From CAZAQS01 sp964486825 (GTDB taxonomy: Bacteria > Chloroflexota > Anaerolineae > Anaerolineales > UBA4823): a stretch of DNA of 31,449 nucleotides. Below the pieces are notes generated by a model. That model made no database searches. It was not told the DNA's origin and was given only the letters and a program-made list of their open reading frames with translations. The stretch lies in assembly GCA_964486825.1 (NCBI GenBank), contig CAZAQS010000022.1, forward strand, positions 1 through 31,449. Direction: 5' to 3'. The translations under genes were made by a program, and so were the position numbers. This document shows, in pieces, positions 16,137 through 24,141 of the stretch. Numbering within the stretch: the first letter of the stretch is position 1; each line of letters opens with the position of its first letter.

Positions 16137-16445
16137 TGACTCGACCTTATTCCCGAACAAGGCTTACTGGCAATTTACGAAGGCGCACTGGCGCTCAATT
16201 TGTACAACGAGACTAGCCGGACTACTTACCATTGTAGCGAATTCGTTCGATCCCGCCATCGATGAGGCCAATATTGCCTGGGTTCGGCATTGAGGCGTCG
16301 ATCCATCACAGCAAGGTCGAGGCATTGGCAACGCCATTCTAAGCCTGTATTAAAGAAAGCGGATGATAAAGACTTGTCCTGTTACCTTGAGACGGCATCC
16401 GAGAGGTATCTGGTATTTTATGAAAGGCTTGGTTTTTTCAAGTAG
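16137..16445 (+). pseudogene. Decayed GNAT-family N-acetyltransferase
   Basis: No intact gene lies here. In one frame there is GVDPSQQGRGIGNAIL (about 16294-16341), the acetyl-CoA-binding motif A of GNAT enzymes. It is preceded in frame by a TGA (16291-16293) and followed by a TAA at 16351. In a shifted frame the conserved GNAT C-terminal part follows: KKADDKDLSCYLETASERYL through VFYERLGFFK to a stop at 16445. Two stops and a frameshift make it non-functional. The upstream part (16137-16290) is open in the same first frame but not clearly recognisable. Confidence 0.75.
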
Positions 16446-16508
16446 CGATAAGTGAAGCGGTTTCGAGGGAAGGGCCAACAGTCTGGGCTATGGTAAGGGA
16501 GCCGAAAG

Positions 16509-16706
16509 GTGGACAGCGATCAAATCAGCATTGAACCCTTCTTGCCGCAGATCGATCCCGACCGGCTGCTGCCCCTGGTCAAAATGGGAATGATAACCGA
16601 AATGGAAATGGAGCAGATTCGCGCTTCCCGTAAAGAATTCTTGACTTCACCAGATCCCTATCTACTAACACTGAGTTTGATGGTTTGTGGCGAGAAAGTT
16701 CAGTAA
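16509..16706 (+). pseudogene. Short protein resembling the C-terminal tail of a SAM-dependent methyltransferase
   Basis: A GTG at 16509 with AAGGGAG upstream opens 65 residues. The second half, MEQIRASRKEFLTSPDPYLL and TLSLMVCGEK, closely resembles the final helix and last beta-strand of UbiE-like class I methyltransferases, where it packs against the Rossmann core. No SAM-binding motif I exists upstream in any frame; that space is taken by the GNAT remnant. It is most likely the surviving tail of a truncated gene. It could still be translated, because start signals are present. Confidence 0.5.
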
Positions 16707-16735
16707 GTTATTGAGTCCCTTCAAGGAGACAATCA

Positions 16736-17098
16736 ATGGCATTTCGGGAAGCCGAGCTTCTAGAAAGGTTCAATGAAGCCTTCAACCAGCATAATGCAGG
16801 TGGGATGATGGCGCTGATGACCGATGACTGCCTCTTCGAAAATACCTACCCTTCTCCGGATGGGACCAGGTATCAAGGCCGGGCTAATGTGAAGAAATTC
16901 TGGGAAGAGTTCTTCCAATCTTCTCCTCAGGCCCGCATTGAAATCGAAGAGATGTTTACCAGCCAGGAACGGGGTGTACAACGATGGATCTACCATTGGG
17001 TGGACAGCAGCGGAAATGTGGGACACGTGCGCGGAGTCGATATATTCCGGTTTCGCCAGGGTAAGATCGCCGAAAAGCTCTCCTATGTCAAAGGGTGA
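16736..17098 (+). CDS. SnoaL/NTF2-like family protein
   Basis: 120 residues with the NTF2-like cone fold pattern: helix ELLERFNEAFNQHNAGGMMAL, the MTDDCLFENT strand, the GRANVKKFWEEFF helix and a C-terminal sheet ending VDIFRFRQGKIAEKLSYVKG. Family members are small-molecule isomerases, hydrolases or binding proteins; the exact role is unknown. AAGGAGA is 7 bases before the ATG. It stands between the methyltransferase scrap and the HEAT-repeat gene, all on the plus strand. Confidence 0.85.
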   Translation: MAFREAELLERFNEAFNQHNAGGMMALMTDDCLFENTYPSPDGTRYQGRANVKKFWEEFFQSSPQARIEIEEMFTSQERGVQRWIYHWVDSSGNVGHVRGVDIFRFRQGKIAEKLSYVKG

Positions 17099-17215
17099 GA
17101 GAAGAAAGCCCTGCTCGATCTATGCTTCACTGGATGAGAGCGTTGGAATTCTTAGTGGATTTGAAATCATTCATAAAGGGTCGCCTTCAGCCCAACAGGA
17201 AAACAGGATAAACAC

Positions 17216-17848
17216 ATGAGCATCCTCAGCCAGCTCTCTTCACAGGTCGGAGACCGCACGGAGAAATCTAACCTGAAAGTCGCTGAACAATGTCTTGATA
17301 ACCCTGCCTTATTGCAAGATATCGCCGTTGGTTTGGACAGCAAGGAGGCGGCCCTGACGGGCGACTGCGCTGAAGTGCTTACCGAAGTCGCCAAAGTGCA
17401 CCCAGATTGGGTTGCCCCGTATGCAGCCGCGCTCTCTAAACTCCTGGCGCACAAGATAACCCGTGTGCGTTGGGAAGCCATGCATGCCCTGGCATTGGTA
17501 GCTGAAACGGTGCCTGAAGTGATTGGAGATCTGCTCCCGCGCCTGCAAGAAATTATACGCTCTGACTCGAGCGTGATCGTGAGGGATTACGCAGTTGAGG
17601 CAGTGGGCAATTTCGCTGGGACGAGCACCCTGGCTGCACGAGCGGCCTATCCGGTCCTGGTCGAGGCCATAACCTTATGGGACGAAAAGCAAGCCGCGCC
17701 CGCGCTGGAAGGGCTGGTAAAGGTTGGAGCTATCGAACCTGGACTTGCTGGTGAATTATGGAAGCTTGGAATCCGCTATCATGATCACGACCGGGCCAGG
17801 GTACGCAAAGCTGCTAAAGGTCTGATTAAGGTATCTGGGCGGGATTAA
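17216..17848 (+). CDS. HEAT-repeat protein
   Basis: 210 residues, all helical. Repeats include KITRVRWEAMHALALVAE, SVIVRDYAVEAVGNFA and RARVRKAAKGLIKV, with the Pro/Asp/Val/Arg pattern of HEAT units. No catalytic domain is visible. Such proteins serve as adaptors or as repair-type alkylpurine glycosylase relatives (AlkD), but the glycosylase active residues are not evident. AGGAAAACAGGA lies 5 or more bases upstream of the ATG. About 120 bases separate it from the NTF2-like gene. It converges on a decayed histidine kinase gene. Confidence 0.75.
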   Translation: MSILSQLSSQVGDRTEKSNLKVAEQCLDNPALLQDIAVGLDSKEAALTGDCAEVLTEVAKVHPDWVAPYAAALSKLLAHKITRVRWEAMHALALVAETVPEVIGDLLPRLQEIIRSDSSVIVRDYAVEAVGNFAGTSTLAARAAYPVLVEAITLWDEKQAAPALEGLVKVGAIEPGLAGELWKLGIRYHDHDRARVRKAAKGLIKVSGRD

Positions 17849-17963
17849 CCTGCACCGCGAAACCTGCCCAGAGCCGCCACTCGGGAGGCCCTTCTCTGTG
17901 CAGGCGCCTCAAGATTAACCACTTGATTCCCTTTCGTTTTGCTTTGAAGGGCGGAAGACAGGA

Positions 17964-18751
17964 TTACGCCTGTGGCGGGCGCAGCTGCGTGATCAGCGAG
18001 CGCAGCTGGCTGAGCGCCTCGCCGGTCATGCCCCGCAGGTGGTCGATCTGCTCACCGGCGCGTTCAGGTTCCCTTGCCAACAGTAATTGATGCTGAAGAT
18101 CAATTGGCTGACCGTGTCATGCAGCTCGCGCGCCAGGCGGTTGCGCTCCTGCACGCTGGCGAGCTCCTCCACCTGCCCGGCGTAACGCTCCAATTGCTCG
18201 TGACTCTCCTGCAGCTCTACCAGCAAAGCCTGGCTTTTCAACCGGGCGCTCTCGATCTCCTGGTTCAGCCGGACGTAGGCCGGGATGACCACCTGTGCGG
18301 CGATGGTAGTCAAGGAGAGCGCCAGCCCTCTCAACAGTCCCAGGTAAGCCACCAACCCGCCACCCGTCAGTCCGATAAAGATCAAGATCCAAATAAACCG
18401 CGCCCGCCCGCTGAAGGTGAAGGAGACCTGGTAGCTCAACAGCAGGAACAACACGATCACGAAATCAAACTCTGGATAAATGGACAGGATGGCCAATACC
18501 AGAAGCGATTGGAGGGCAAATACCAGGTGTAGCAGCCAGGCCGGTAACCGTTGAAAGGCGATGGGCAGGGCAAACAAAACCAGGAAGAGCAGCTCGAGGG
18601 GTATGTACAGGAACAGGTTTGGCCGTAGATCTCCATATGCCAATGTGCGCACGAACACGGCCGCATAGAACAGCAAGGCCGCGCTGAACCCCAACCGGCT
18701 GGGGCTGGTTGCCGGGGAGAGATCAGGGCGCTCCTGCCGGATACCCATCAC
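17964..18751 (-). pseudogene. Histidine kinase, frameshifted and lacking the ATPase domain
   Basis: The first 222 or so codons are intact: about six membrane helices (about 22-155), a coiled linker, and a HisKA_3 dimerisation motif with phospho-acceptor His211 in ERNRLARELHDTVSQLIFSI. Near 18081-18088 the frame is lost. The sensible sequence continues in another frame as LLLAREPERAGEQIDHLRGM and on to SLITQLRPPQA, ending at TAA 17964-17966. Relative to the intact paralogue at 19.4-20.6 kb, about seven residues are missing at the break, so a deletion of about 20-22 bp fits. Even with the frame restored there is no HATPase_c domain. The GTG at 18751 overlaps the response-regulator stop, so the remnant is still transcribed and its membrane sensor half may still be made. 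Confidence 0.8.
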
Positions 18752-19419
18752 TCTGTTTCCACCAATCCCTTACGGATGGCATAGATGGCAAGCTGGGTGC
18801 GATCCTGCAGGTTTAGCTTGCTCAAGATATGGCTGATATGCGTCTTGACGGTTTTCTCGCTGATGAACAGCTCTTGGCCGATCTCCTGGTTGCTACGCCC
18901 GCGCGCCACCAGGCGCACCACGTCGTACTCCCGGCCGGTCAGATCCTCCCCGGGGACTTCTGGGACAGCGCTTGCCTGTTGAGCGACCTGCTCCATTAGC
19001 TTGCGGGTGATCTGCGGGTGCAGGCGCGCTTCCCCCCGGTGAGCGGCCCGCACTGCTTCTACCAGGTCATCGGGAGAGACATCCTTCAATAGGTAACTGG
19101 AGGCCCCGGCTTGAATGGCGGGGAAGACCTTGTCGTCTTCGGTGAAGCTGGTCAGGGCGATCACCTTCACCTGGGGTGCGAGCGCCTTGATCTGGCGTGT
19201 GGCAGCGATGCCGTCCAGGCGCGGCATCACCAGGTCCATTAAAACTACATCCGGGACTAGCAGGCTTACCATCTCCACGGCCTGCTGCCCATCGCTTGCC
19301 TCGCCTGCCACCAGGATATCCTCCTGCAGCTCCAAGAAGGTGCGCAATCCCTGGCGCACCATCTGGTGATCGTCCACGATCAGCACTTTGATCTTTCCTG
19401 TAGCTTCTTTATTTGTCAC
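18748..19419 (-). CDS. NarL/FixJ-family response regulator
   Basis: 223 residues: a receiver domain (about 10-127) with D16/D17, phospho-acceptor D62 in VVLMDLVMPRLDG, T90 and K112. A LuxR-type HTH follows (about 157-220; GRSNQEIGQELFISEKTVKT). It binds DNA as a dimer when phosphorylated. The start is GTG 19419, one base past the stop of the upstream histidine kinase, with GGAAGGACGG before it. The two gene ends and starts are thus tightly coupled (kinase-regulator-kinase). The partner is the intact kinase upstream. Targets cannot be read here. Confidence 0.93.
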   Translation of the reverse strand: MTNKEATGKIKVLIVDDHQMVRQGLRTFLELQEDILVAGEASDGQQAVEMVSLLVPDVVLMDLVMPRLDGIAATRQIKALAPQVKVIALTSFTEDDKVFPAIQAGASSYLLKDVSPDDLVEAVRAAHRGEARLHPQITRKLMEQVAQQASAVPEVPGEDLTGREYDVVRLVARGRSNQEIGQELFISEKTVKTHISHILSKLNLQDRTQLAIYAIRKGLVETE

Positions 19420-19420
19420 G

Positions 19421-20605
19421 CTAGCCGTCCTTCCCCAGGCGAGTTTTCACCACCCGCAAGATGGTTCCAGCGCCGGGAGTGGTCTGGATATACAGCTGCC
19501 AGCCGATCTCGGCGGCGCGCTCCTGCATGCTGGATAGACCTACCCGCCCGGCATGATAAGCCTGAGACAGGTCGAAGCCCCGCCCCTGGTCCTGGATCTC
19601 CAGGCAAGGTGCATCGCCCAAAAGCAAGTGAATGTTCGCCTGGCTGGCCTGGGCGTGCTTAACGATATTATTGAGCGCCTCCTGGGCGATACGGAACAGG
19701 TTCTGCTCCTCCTGCGGCTCAAGCGAACCATCGCCCTGCACTTCTAAAGATATGGAAAGTCCCTCCGGAATACTCCCCCCGTTCAGGTGACGCCTCAGGG
19801 CGGCTGCCAGCCCTTGCCTGACTGCCTCGGGGCGCAGCTCTGCGATCAAGGTCTGCATCTCCTCCAAGGCGCTGGCGGCTAATTGTCTCAAGTGAAGGAG
19901 TTGTTCGTCCACCCTGCCCGGGTCCTTCTCCAGCAACAGCGCCGCCGATTGGCTGGCCAGGTTCATACTGAACACGGTCTGTGTCACCGAGTCGTGGAGC
20001 TCACGCGCCAGGCGATTGCGCTCGCGCGCCACAGCCAGTTGACCCAGCTGGCGATTATAGGATTGCAGCTGCTGGTTGGCAGCGACCAGATCGTCCGCCA
20101 GGGCCTGGTTCTTCAACCGGGCAGCTTGCGAGCGGCGGATGGCCAGGATATAGCTGCCCATAAGGATATTTCCGCCAGAGTAAATGGTCGTCAGGGCAAT
20201 GCCATCCCCAACCGAGTAAGTACGCGTCAACAGCAACAGCATGCCCAGGCCGCATAGTCCAACCCATACACCCCAGGCTTTTGAGCTGTAGTGCAGGGCG
20301 AACTGCATGCTGAGGATGATCAGCAGGCTGGCAAAGAAGTCGGCTGCGTCTGCGATAAGGAGGAGCAGGATGATCAGCGCAGTCTGGCAGGCCAGGTAGA
20401 AGGGGAAATACTGGAGCCGGTGCCGGGAGATAAAGGGCTGGCTGAGGAAGAGCGCCAGCCAGGCCGACAGCAATCCAAGAACGACAGGCAGGGTGGCGCT
20501 ATCTTGATAAACCAACAGGGAGCGCAAGGCAACCGCGCTGAAGAACAAACCGGAGGCCAGGTAATAAATGCGGTGAGAGGACCAGCTATCAGTACTCTCC
20601 ATCAT
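19421..20605 (-). CDS. Membrane histidine kinase (NarX/DegS-like, HisKA_3 plus HATPase_c)
   Basis: About 394 residues. Five or six hydrophobic helices (about 12-155) form a membrane sensor. A coiled-coil linker (about 160-195) is followed by the HisKA_3 domain with ERNRLARELHDSVTQ (His204 from the ATG at 20605). A HATPase_c domain has the N box EALNNIVKHAQ and a G box DQGRGFD with GLSSMQERA. It phosphorylates the adjacent NarL-type regulator. The ATG at 20605 (or the next codon, 20602) is chosen because AAAAGGG precedes it; a TTG further up is less likely. A TTGGCA-N17-TATAAT promoter lies just upstream. The signal sensed is unknown. Confidence 0.92.
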   Translation of the reverse strand: MMESTDSWSSHRIYYLASGLFFSAVALRSLLVYQDSATLPVVLGLLSAWLALFLSQPFISRHRLQYFPFYLACQTALIILLLLIADAADFFASLLIILSMQFALHYSSKAWGVWVGLCGLGMLLLLTRTYSVGDGIALTTIYSGGNILMGSYILAIRRSQAARLKNQALADDLVAANQQLQSYNRQLGQLAVARERNRLARELHDSVTQTVFSMNLASQSAALLLEKDPGRVDEQLLHLRQLAASALEEMQTLIAELRPEAVRQGLAAALRRHLNGGSIPEGLSISLEVQGDGSLEPQEEQNLFRIAQEALNNIVKHAQASQANIHLLLGDAPCLEIQDQGRGFDLSQAYHAGRVGLSSMQERAAEIGWQLYIQTTPGAGTILRVVKTRLGKDG

Positions 20606-20659
20606 GCCCTTTTGCAAGAAAAATACTTCGGTTGGTAGGGATATGGTATTCTAATCTTG

Positions 20660-20688
20660 ATTATACATCCGGCTGCAATCTCTGCCAA
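20660..20688 (-). promoter_or_regulatory. Promoter of the histidine-kinase operon
   Basis: On the minus strand TTGGCA is followed after 17 bases by consensus TATAAT (preceded by TG), about 55 bases upstream of the kinase start. The rest of the 20606-20955 gap holds a TATACT -10-like element for the divergent gene (20825-20830) and two leader hairpins. Confidence 0.75.
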
Positions 20689-20824
20689 CATCCTCCGAAA
20701 TGCCCCTTCCCGGTTCAGGGACAAGCAGGGATCCTGGCAGACTCCGTGCCTTACCCCTAAACTAAAATCCAGGGAAAAGAAACCAACCGGTTGTTCTGGT
20801 ATGATCCATGCTCCCAATTAATGC

Positions 20825-20830
20825 TATACT
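20825..20830 (+). promoter_or_regulatory. Putative -10 element (TATACT) of the LspA-like gene
   Basis: TATACT with a poor -35; it would place the transcript start near 20837 and leave a leader of about 120 bases containing two tandem hairpins. Confidence 0.4.
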
Positions 20831-20898
20831 GTAAATAGCACTCATTCTCCTTTAATCCATGGCATCTTTGAATCTATATCCCATAAAGGTCGTCTCCG

Positions 20899-20932
20899 GA
20901 AGGCCGTAGCCTTCAGGGCATACAGAATGCCC
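20899..20932 (+). other. Two tandem perfect hairpins in the leader of the LspA-like gene
   Basis: GAAGGC-CGTA-GCCTTC (20899-20914) is followed one base later by GGGCAT-ACAGA-ATGCCC (20916-20932, counting the leading A/G). Both 6-bp stems are perfect and the pair ends about 24 bases before the ATG. They could be a regulatory leader structure; no known riboswitch is recognised. Confidence 0.45.
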
Positions 20933-20955
20933 ACAACTTTCTATACGTGGCGCCA

Positions 20956-21549
20956 ATGGCAAACGAGCGCAATCTTAAGCCTGGATCGTTTCATCAATGG
21001 ATAGGGTGGACCTGTTTGTTGATCCTGTTGGACCAATCCTCGAAAGCCCTGATCCGAACCATCCTGTTGCCAGGAAGCAGACTCCCCCTCCTTGATGGTA
21101 TAGTATTCATCACTTTCACCCCCAACTACCGTGGCGTATCGTGGTTTGTCCCTGACCTGCCCGAATGGATGCTACTGCTGTTCCTTATGGTACGTGTGCT
21201 GGTCTTGGTATTGGCTTTCCCGATATATGATTTCTATTCCCAATATTATCGAACAAGCACATGGGCGTGGATCGCTCTCGTCGCTGTTTCGGCTGGGATC
21301 GCAGGCAATCTACTAGATGGCGCCTTTACCCCCTACACGACAGATTTCATCCAGCTATTTAAGTCGCCTAGCGCCAATTTCGCCGATCTGCTTTCCCTGG
21401 CCGGCATCTGCGCCCTTTCAGTTGAGTTTGGCCTGCAATGGAAGCAGATAAAGTCCAACTGGCGGGGCATACGACATTTTCTTGCCCAACGGGCTCAGGT
21501 CTGGCGCGCTTTCTATGGCTATCTAAAGGGGTATTTCATCCGAAAGTGA
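20956..21549 (+). CDS. Signal peptidase II (LspA)-like membrane protein
   Basis: 197 residues with four hydrophobic helices and all main LspA blocks in order: LLDQSSKALI (D26, K30), ITFTPNYRGVSW (the NxG block), GIAGNLLDGAF with D121, TDFIQLF, and ANFADLL with D144. The two aspartates match the catalytic pair of lipoprotein signal peptidase, which cleaves the signal peptide of lipid-modified prolipoproteins in the membrane. The arginine that normally follows the first catalytic aspartate is glycine, so this is a divergent or paralogous member. A GTG at 20947 in the same frame is an alternative start. The saccharopine-dehydrogenase-like gene follows after 58 bases. Confidence 0.8.
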   Translation: MANERNLKPGSFHQWIGWTCLLILLDQSSKALIRTILLPGSRLPLLDGIVFITFTPNYRGVSWFVPDLPEWMLLLFLMVRVLVLVLAFPIYDFYSQYYRTSTWAWIALVAVSAGIAGNLLDGAFTPYTTDFIQLFKSPSANFADLLSLAGICALSVEFGLQWKQIKSNWRGIRHFLAQRAQVWRAFYGYLKGYFIRK

Positions 21550-21607
21550 TCAACTTCCCAAGCAGGTTGGATATTACAAAAACATCCTGTTAACCAGGAG
21601 GGCTTGA

Positions 21608-22738
21608 ATGCATAAGAAAGAGCAGTTTTCCATGTCGAGAATATTGATCCTTGGCGGCGCCGGCCATACCGGCAGGTCGATTGCCCGGCATTTGCTTGAG
21701 CAATCCGAAGCCACATTGACAATTGCAGGGCGGCGCCTGGATAAGGCGTGCACCTTCGCCGACGAATTGAACCAAGGGTATCCCGGCCAACGCGCAGCGG
21801 CTGTTTATGCGGATGCTGCGGATACGGATTCCTTGCAAGCTGCCTTCCGAGGACATATTCTGGTTGTCGTCGCTTCGCCAACAACCTCATATGTCGAGAA
21901 TGTCGTCCAGGCTGCGCTGGTGACAGGCGTGGATTACCTGGATGTGCAGCTCAGCGCCAGGAAATATTCCCTGCTGCAATCCCGGGCCGGTGAGATCGAA
22001 CGCCAAGGACGCTGCTTCATCACCGAGGCCGGCTTCCATCCGGGCCTGCCATCTGGGCTCGTGCGGTACGCCGCCGCTCAACTGGATACCATTGAGAGCG
22101 CCATCACCGCTGGCTATCTGAATATGGGCAAGGACCTGCCTTATACCGAAGCCGTTGACGAATTGATAGAGAGCTTCAAGGATTACCAATCGCAAGTTTA
22201 CAAAAATGGTCGCTGGACAAAGTCTGGAAACTTTGAACTACGCAAAATAGATTTTGGTAGCGATATCGGCTGGAAGCGGTGCTACTCGATGTTCTTCGAG
22301 GAACTGCGCCCTCTGCCTGAGATTTACCCCTCTCTCAATGAAAGCGGCTTTTATGTGTCGGAGTCGCATTGGATAACAGACTGGGTGGTTATGCCAATTG
22401 CCTGGATATGGTTGAAGCTCAGGCCAAACGATCTGCGCCAGATTGGCAAGTTCCTATGGTGGGGAATGGGCGCCTTTCACAAACCGCCCTACCGGGTCGA
22501 GCTGCAAGTCCAGGCCAACGGGCTCAAGGAGGGGCGGCCGGCAATGGTCAAAGCCAGCGTCGCCCATCCGGATGGCTACGAGCTGACCGCTATCCCGGTC
22601 GTGGCTGCCCTGCTTCAATACCTGGAAGGTTCTGCCCGTAAGCCCGGATTATGGATGATGGGACACCTGGTTGATCCAACACAACTAATGCGAGACATGG
22701 AAAGAATGGGTGCTCGATGCAGAACGGAATATATATAA
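21608..22738 (+). CDS. Saccharopine-dehydrogenase-family NAD(P)-binding protein
   Basis: 376 residues. An N-terminal Rossmann motif RILILGGAGHTGRSIARHLL is followed by the AGRRLDKA strand/loop that binds the adenine ribose. VDYLDVQLSA and EAGFHPGLPSGLVRY are motifs shared by saccharopine reductase-like proteins. A partly hydrophobic region (WVVMPIAWIWLKL) sits about residue 258-271. The family includes lysine-pathway enzymes and lipid-associated reductases (trans-acting enoyl reductases); the substrate here is unknown. GGAGGG is well placed before the ATG at 21608. It is followed after 8 bases by an ICMT-like methyltransferase, suggesting a shared lipid or isoprenoid role (inference). Confidence 0.82.
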   Translation: MHKKEQFSMSRILILGGAGHTGRSIARHLLEQSEATLTIAGRRLDKACTFADELNQGYPGQRAAAVYADAADTDSLQAAFRGHILVVVASPTTSYVENVVQAALVTGVDYLDVQLSARKYSLLQSRAGEIERQGRCFITEAGFHPGLPSGLVRYAAAQLDTIESAITAGYLNMGKDLPYTEAVDELIESFKDYQSQVYKNGRWTKSGNFELRKIDFGSDIGWKRCYSMFFEELRPLPEIYPSLNESGFYVSESHWITDWVVMPIAWIWLKLRPNDLRQIGKFLWWGMGAFHKPPYRVELQVQANGLKEGRPAMVKASVAHPDGYELTAIPVVAALLQYLEGSARKPGLWMMGHLVDPTQLMRDMERMGARCRTEYI

Positions 22739-22746
22739 GGAGGAGC

Positions 22747-23448
22747 ATGCCTGTGTTCACACAAAAAGCATTCACACCCCGTGTCATCCTGATGATGGTT
22801 ATTTTCGTCGTCGGCATCCCCTTCCTGCCACTCTTGATCTCCTGGCGCTGGGACTGGAGGGAGGCCTGGGCATATGTGATCATTTATATCCTTGGCTTCA
22901 TCGCCAGCCGGGCGCTGGCGGCTCGCCGCCATCCGGATTTGCTGGCAGAACGCGCCCGCTACGCCCAGCAGGAGGACGCTAAAGCCTGGGATAAATACCT
23001 TTCTCCCATGGTCGGCCTGGGTGGGGGCTTGATTCCGCTGGTCGCCGGGCTGGATATGCGCTTCGGTTGGTCGCCCGAGTTCAGCCCGATGCTTAAAATC
23101 CTGGGCCTGGTCCTGATCCTGGTAGGGTACGGGCTGGGAACGTATGCCCTGATCGAGAACCGCTTCTTTTCCGGCATGGTCCGAATCCAGGCCGAGCGCG
23201 GCCATCGCGTCGTTTCCAGTGGTCCCTACCGCTGGATGCGGCATCCCGGCTATGCCGGGGCGCTACTGGCTTACCTGGCGACGCCCCTGTTCCTGGATTC
23301 CGCCTGGGCTTTCGTTCCAGCAGCCTTGATCAGCATCATCGTTTTCGTCCGCACCTCCCTGGAAGACCGGACTTTGCAGGAAGAGCTGGATGGGTACCGA
23401 GAATATGCCAACCGGATCCATTACCGGTTGATCCCTGGAATCTGGTAA
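22747..23448 (+). CDS. Isoprenylcysteine carboxyl methyltransferase (ICMT)-like membrane methyltransferase
   Basis: 233 residues with about five membrane helices. The C-terminal half carries the ICMT/PEMT signature: VSSGPYRWMRHPGYAGALLA (SAM-binding region, about 161-180). It ends with an acidic helix, EDRTLQEELDGYREYANRI, before the terminal RLIPGIW. Bacterial members methylate lipids or small isoprenoid-like substrates in the membrane; the substrate is not known. ATG 22747 follows AAGGAGGAGC directly, whereas an earlier in-frame ATG (22717) lies inside the upstream gene. Confidence 0.87.
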   Translation: MPVFTQKAFTPRVILMMVIFVVGIPFLPLLISWRWDWREAWAYVIIYILGFIASRALAARRHPDLLAERARYAQQEDAKAWDKYLSPMVGLGGGLIPLVAGLDMRFGWSPEFSPMLKILGLVLILVGYGLGTYALIENRFFSGMVRIQAERGHRVVSSGPYRWMRHPGYAGALLAYLATPLFLDSAWAFVPAALISIIVFVRTSLEDRTLQEELDGYREYANRIHYRLIPGIW

Positions 23449-23482
23449 TTACGGATGCAATTGCACTGGAAGGGAGGCGGAT

Positions 23483-23974
23483 ATGAAGGGCGAAATATTC
23501 TATGAAGAAGGCGTAACTTCCAGAAAGACGCAGGCTCTCTTCCTGTCGCTGGCCGGCCAGTTCACCGGGATGGCCCTGTGGAGCAGGAAGTTCCCCAAGC
23601 GAGGTTTGCTTTCAATCATCAGCTTCTTCTTTGCCAGTTTTTTCCTTTTTTACTCGCTCAACTACCGGAAGCTACGGATCCGTTTGACGCCGGAGGAGCT
23701 GAATTTAAAGTTTGGCATCTTTACCTGGAGCATCCCGGTAATAAATATCGCCACATGCAGGCTGGATGACCTACCCCTGCTGATGCGCATGGGAGGCGCC
23801 GGCATCCATTTCATGAGCATCGGCAACCGCTACCGGGCCTCGCTAAATTTCCTGGAACATCCAAGGGTCGTTGTGTCGTTGAAGAAAAAGCTAGGGCCGG
23901 TGCAAGAGATCTCCTTTTCGACCCGCCACCCAAATGAGGTTATCCAGCTTATCCAAGGTGCAATCACTGAATAA
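23483..23974 (+). CDS. Small membrane protein with bacterial PH-like domain
   Basis: 163 residues. A hydrophobic hairpin (about 19-62) is followed by a beta-rich region starting RKLRIRLTPEELNLKFGIFTWSI in residue terms. This is the pattern of bacterial PH-like (bPH) proteins, in which strands L-x-V-x-x-x-x-L-x-x-x-F-G recur. GGGAGGCGG lies before the ATG. It ends a plus-strand run with the reductase and methyltransferase genes (34-base gap) and converges on msrB. Function unknown. Confidence 0.6.
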   Translation: MKGEIFYEEGVTSRKTQALFLSLAGQFTGMALWSRKFPKRGLLSIISFFFASFFLFYSLNYRKLRIRLTPEELNLKFGIFTWSIPVINIATCRLDDLPLLMRMGGAGIHFMSIGNRYRASLNFLEHPRVVVSLKKKLGPVQEISFSTRHPNEVIQLIQGAITE

Positions 23975-24141
23975 GTTTAGGCCGTGTGGGATTCGCCGTT
24001 AGAATTATCTGGCAGTCATTTTCAACGCGATAATCGCTCTGGTTACCAGCCATGTGTTGCCGTGAAAACCTTAGCGGAGCCCGCGACGCCCGCGGCCATC
24101 AAGCCTTTATTCTGCGCATCAGCTCTACGCTCGAGCGCTTC

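Noticed and set aside
22615..23244. Minus-strand open frame of 209 codons
   Set aside because: It runs antisense to the ICMT-like methyltransferase and the end of the reductase gene; His/Gln/Asp-rich text is typical of reverse-frame artefacts.
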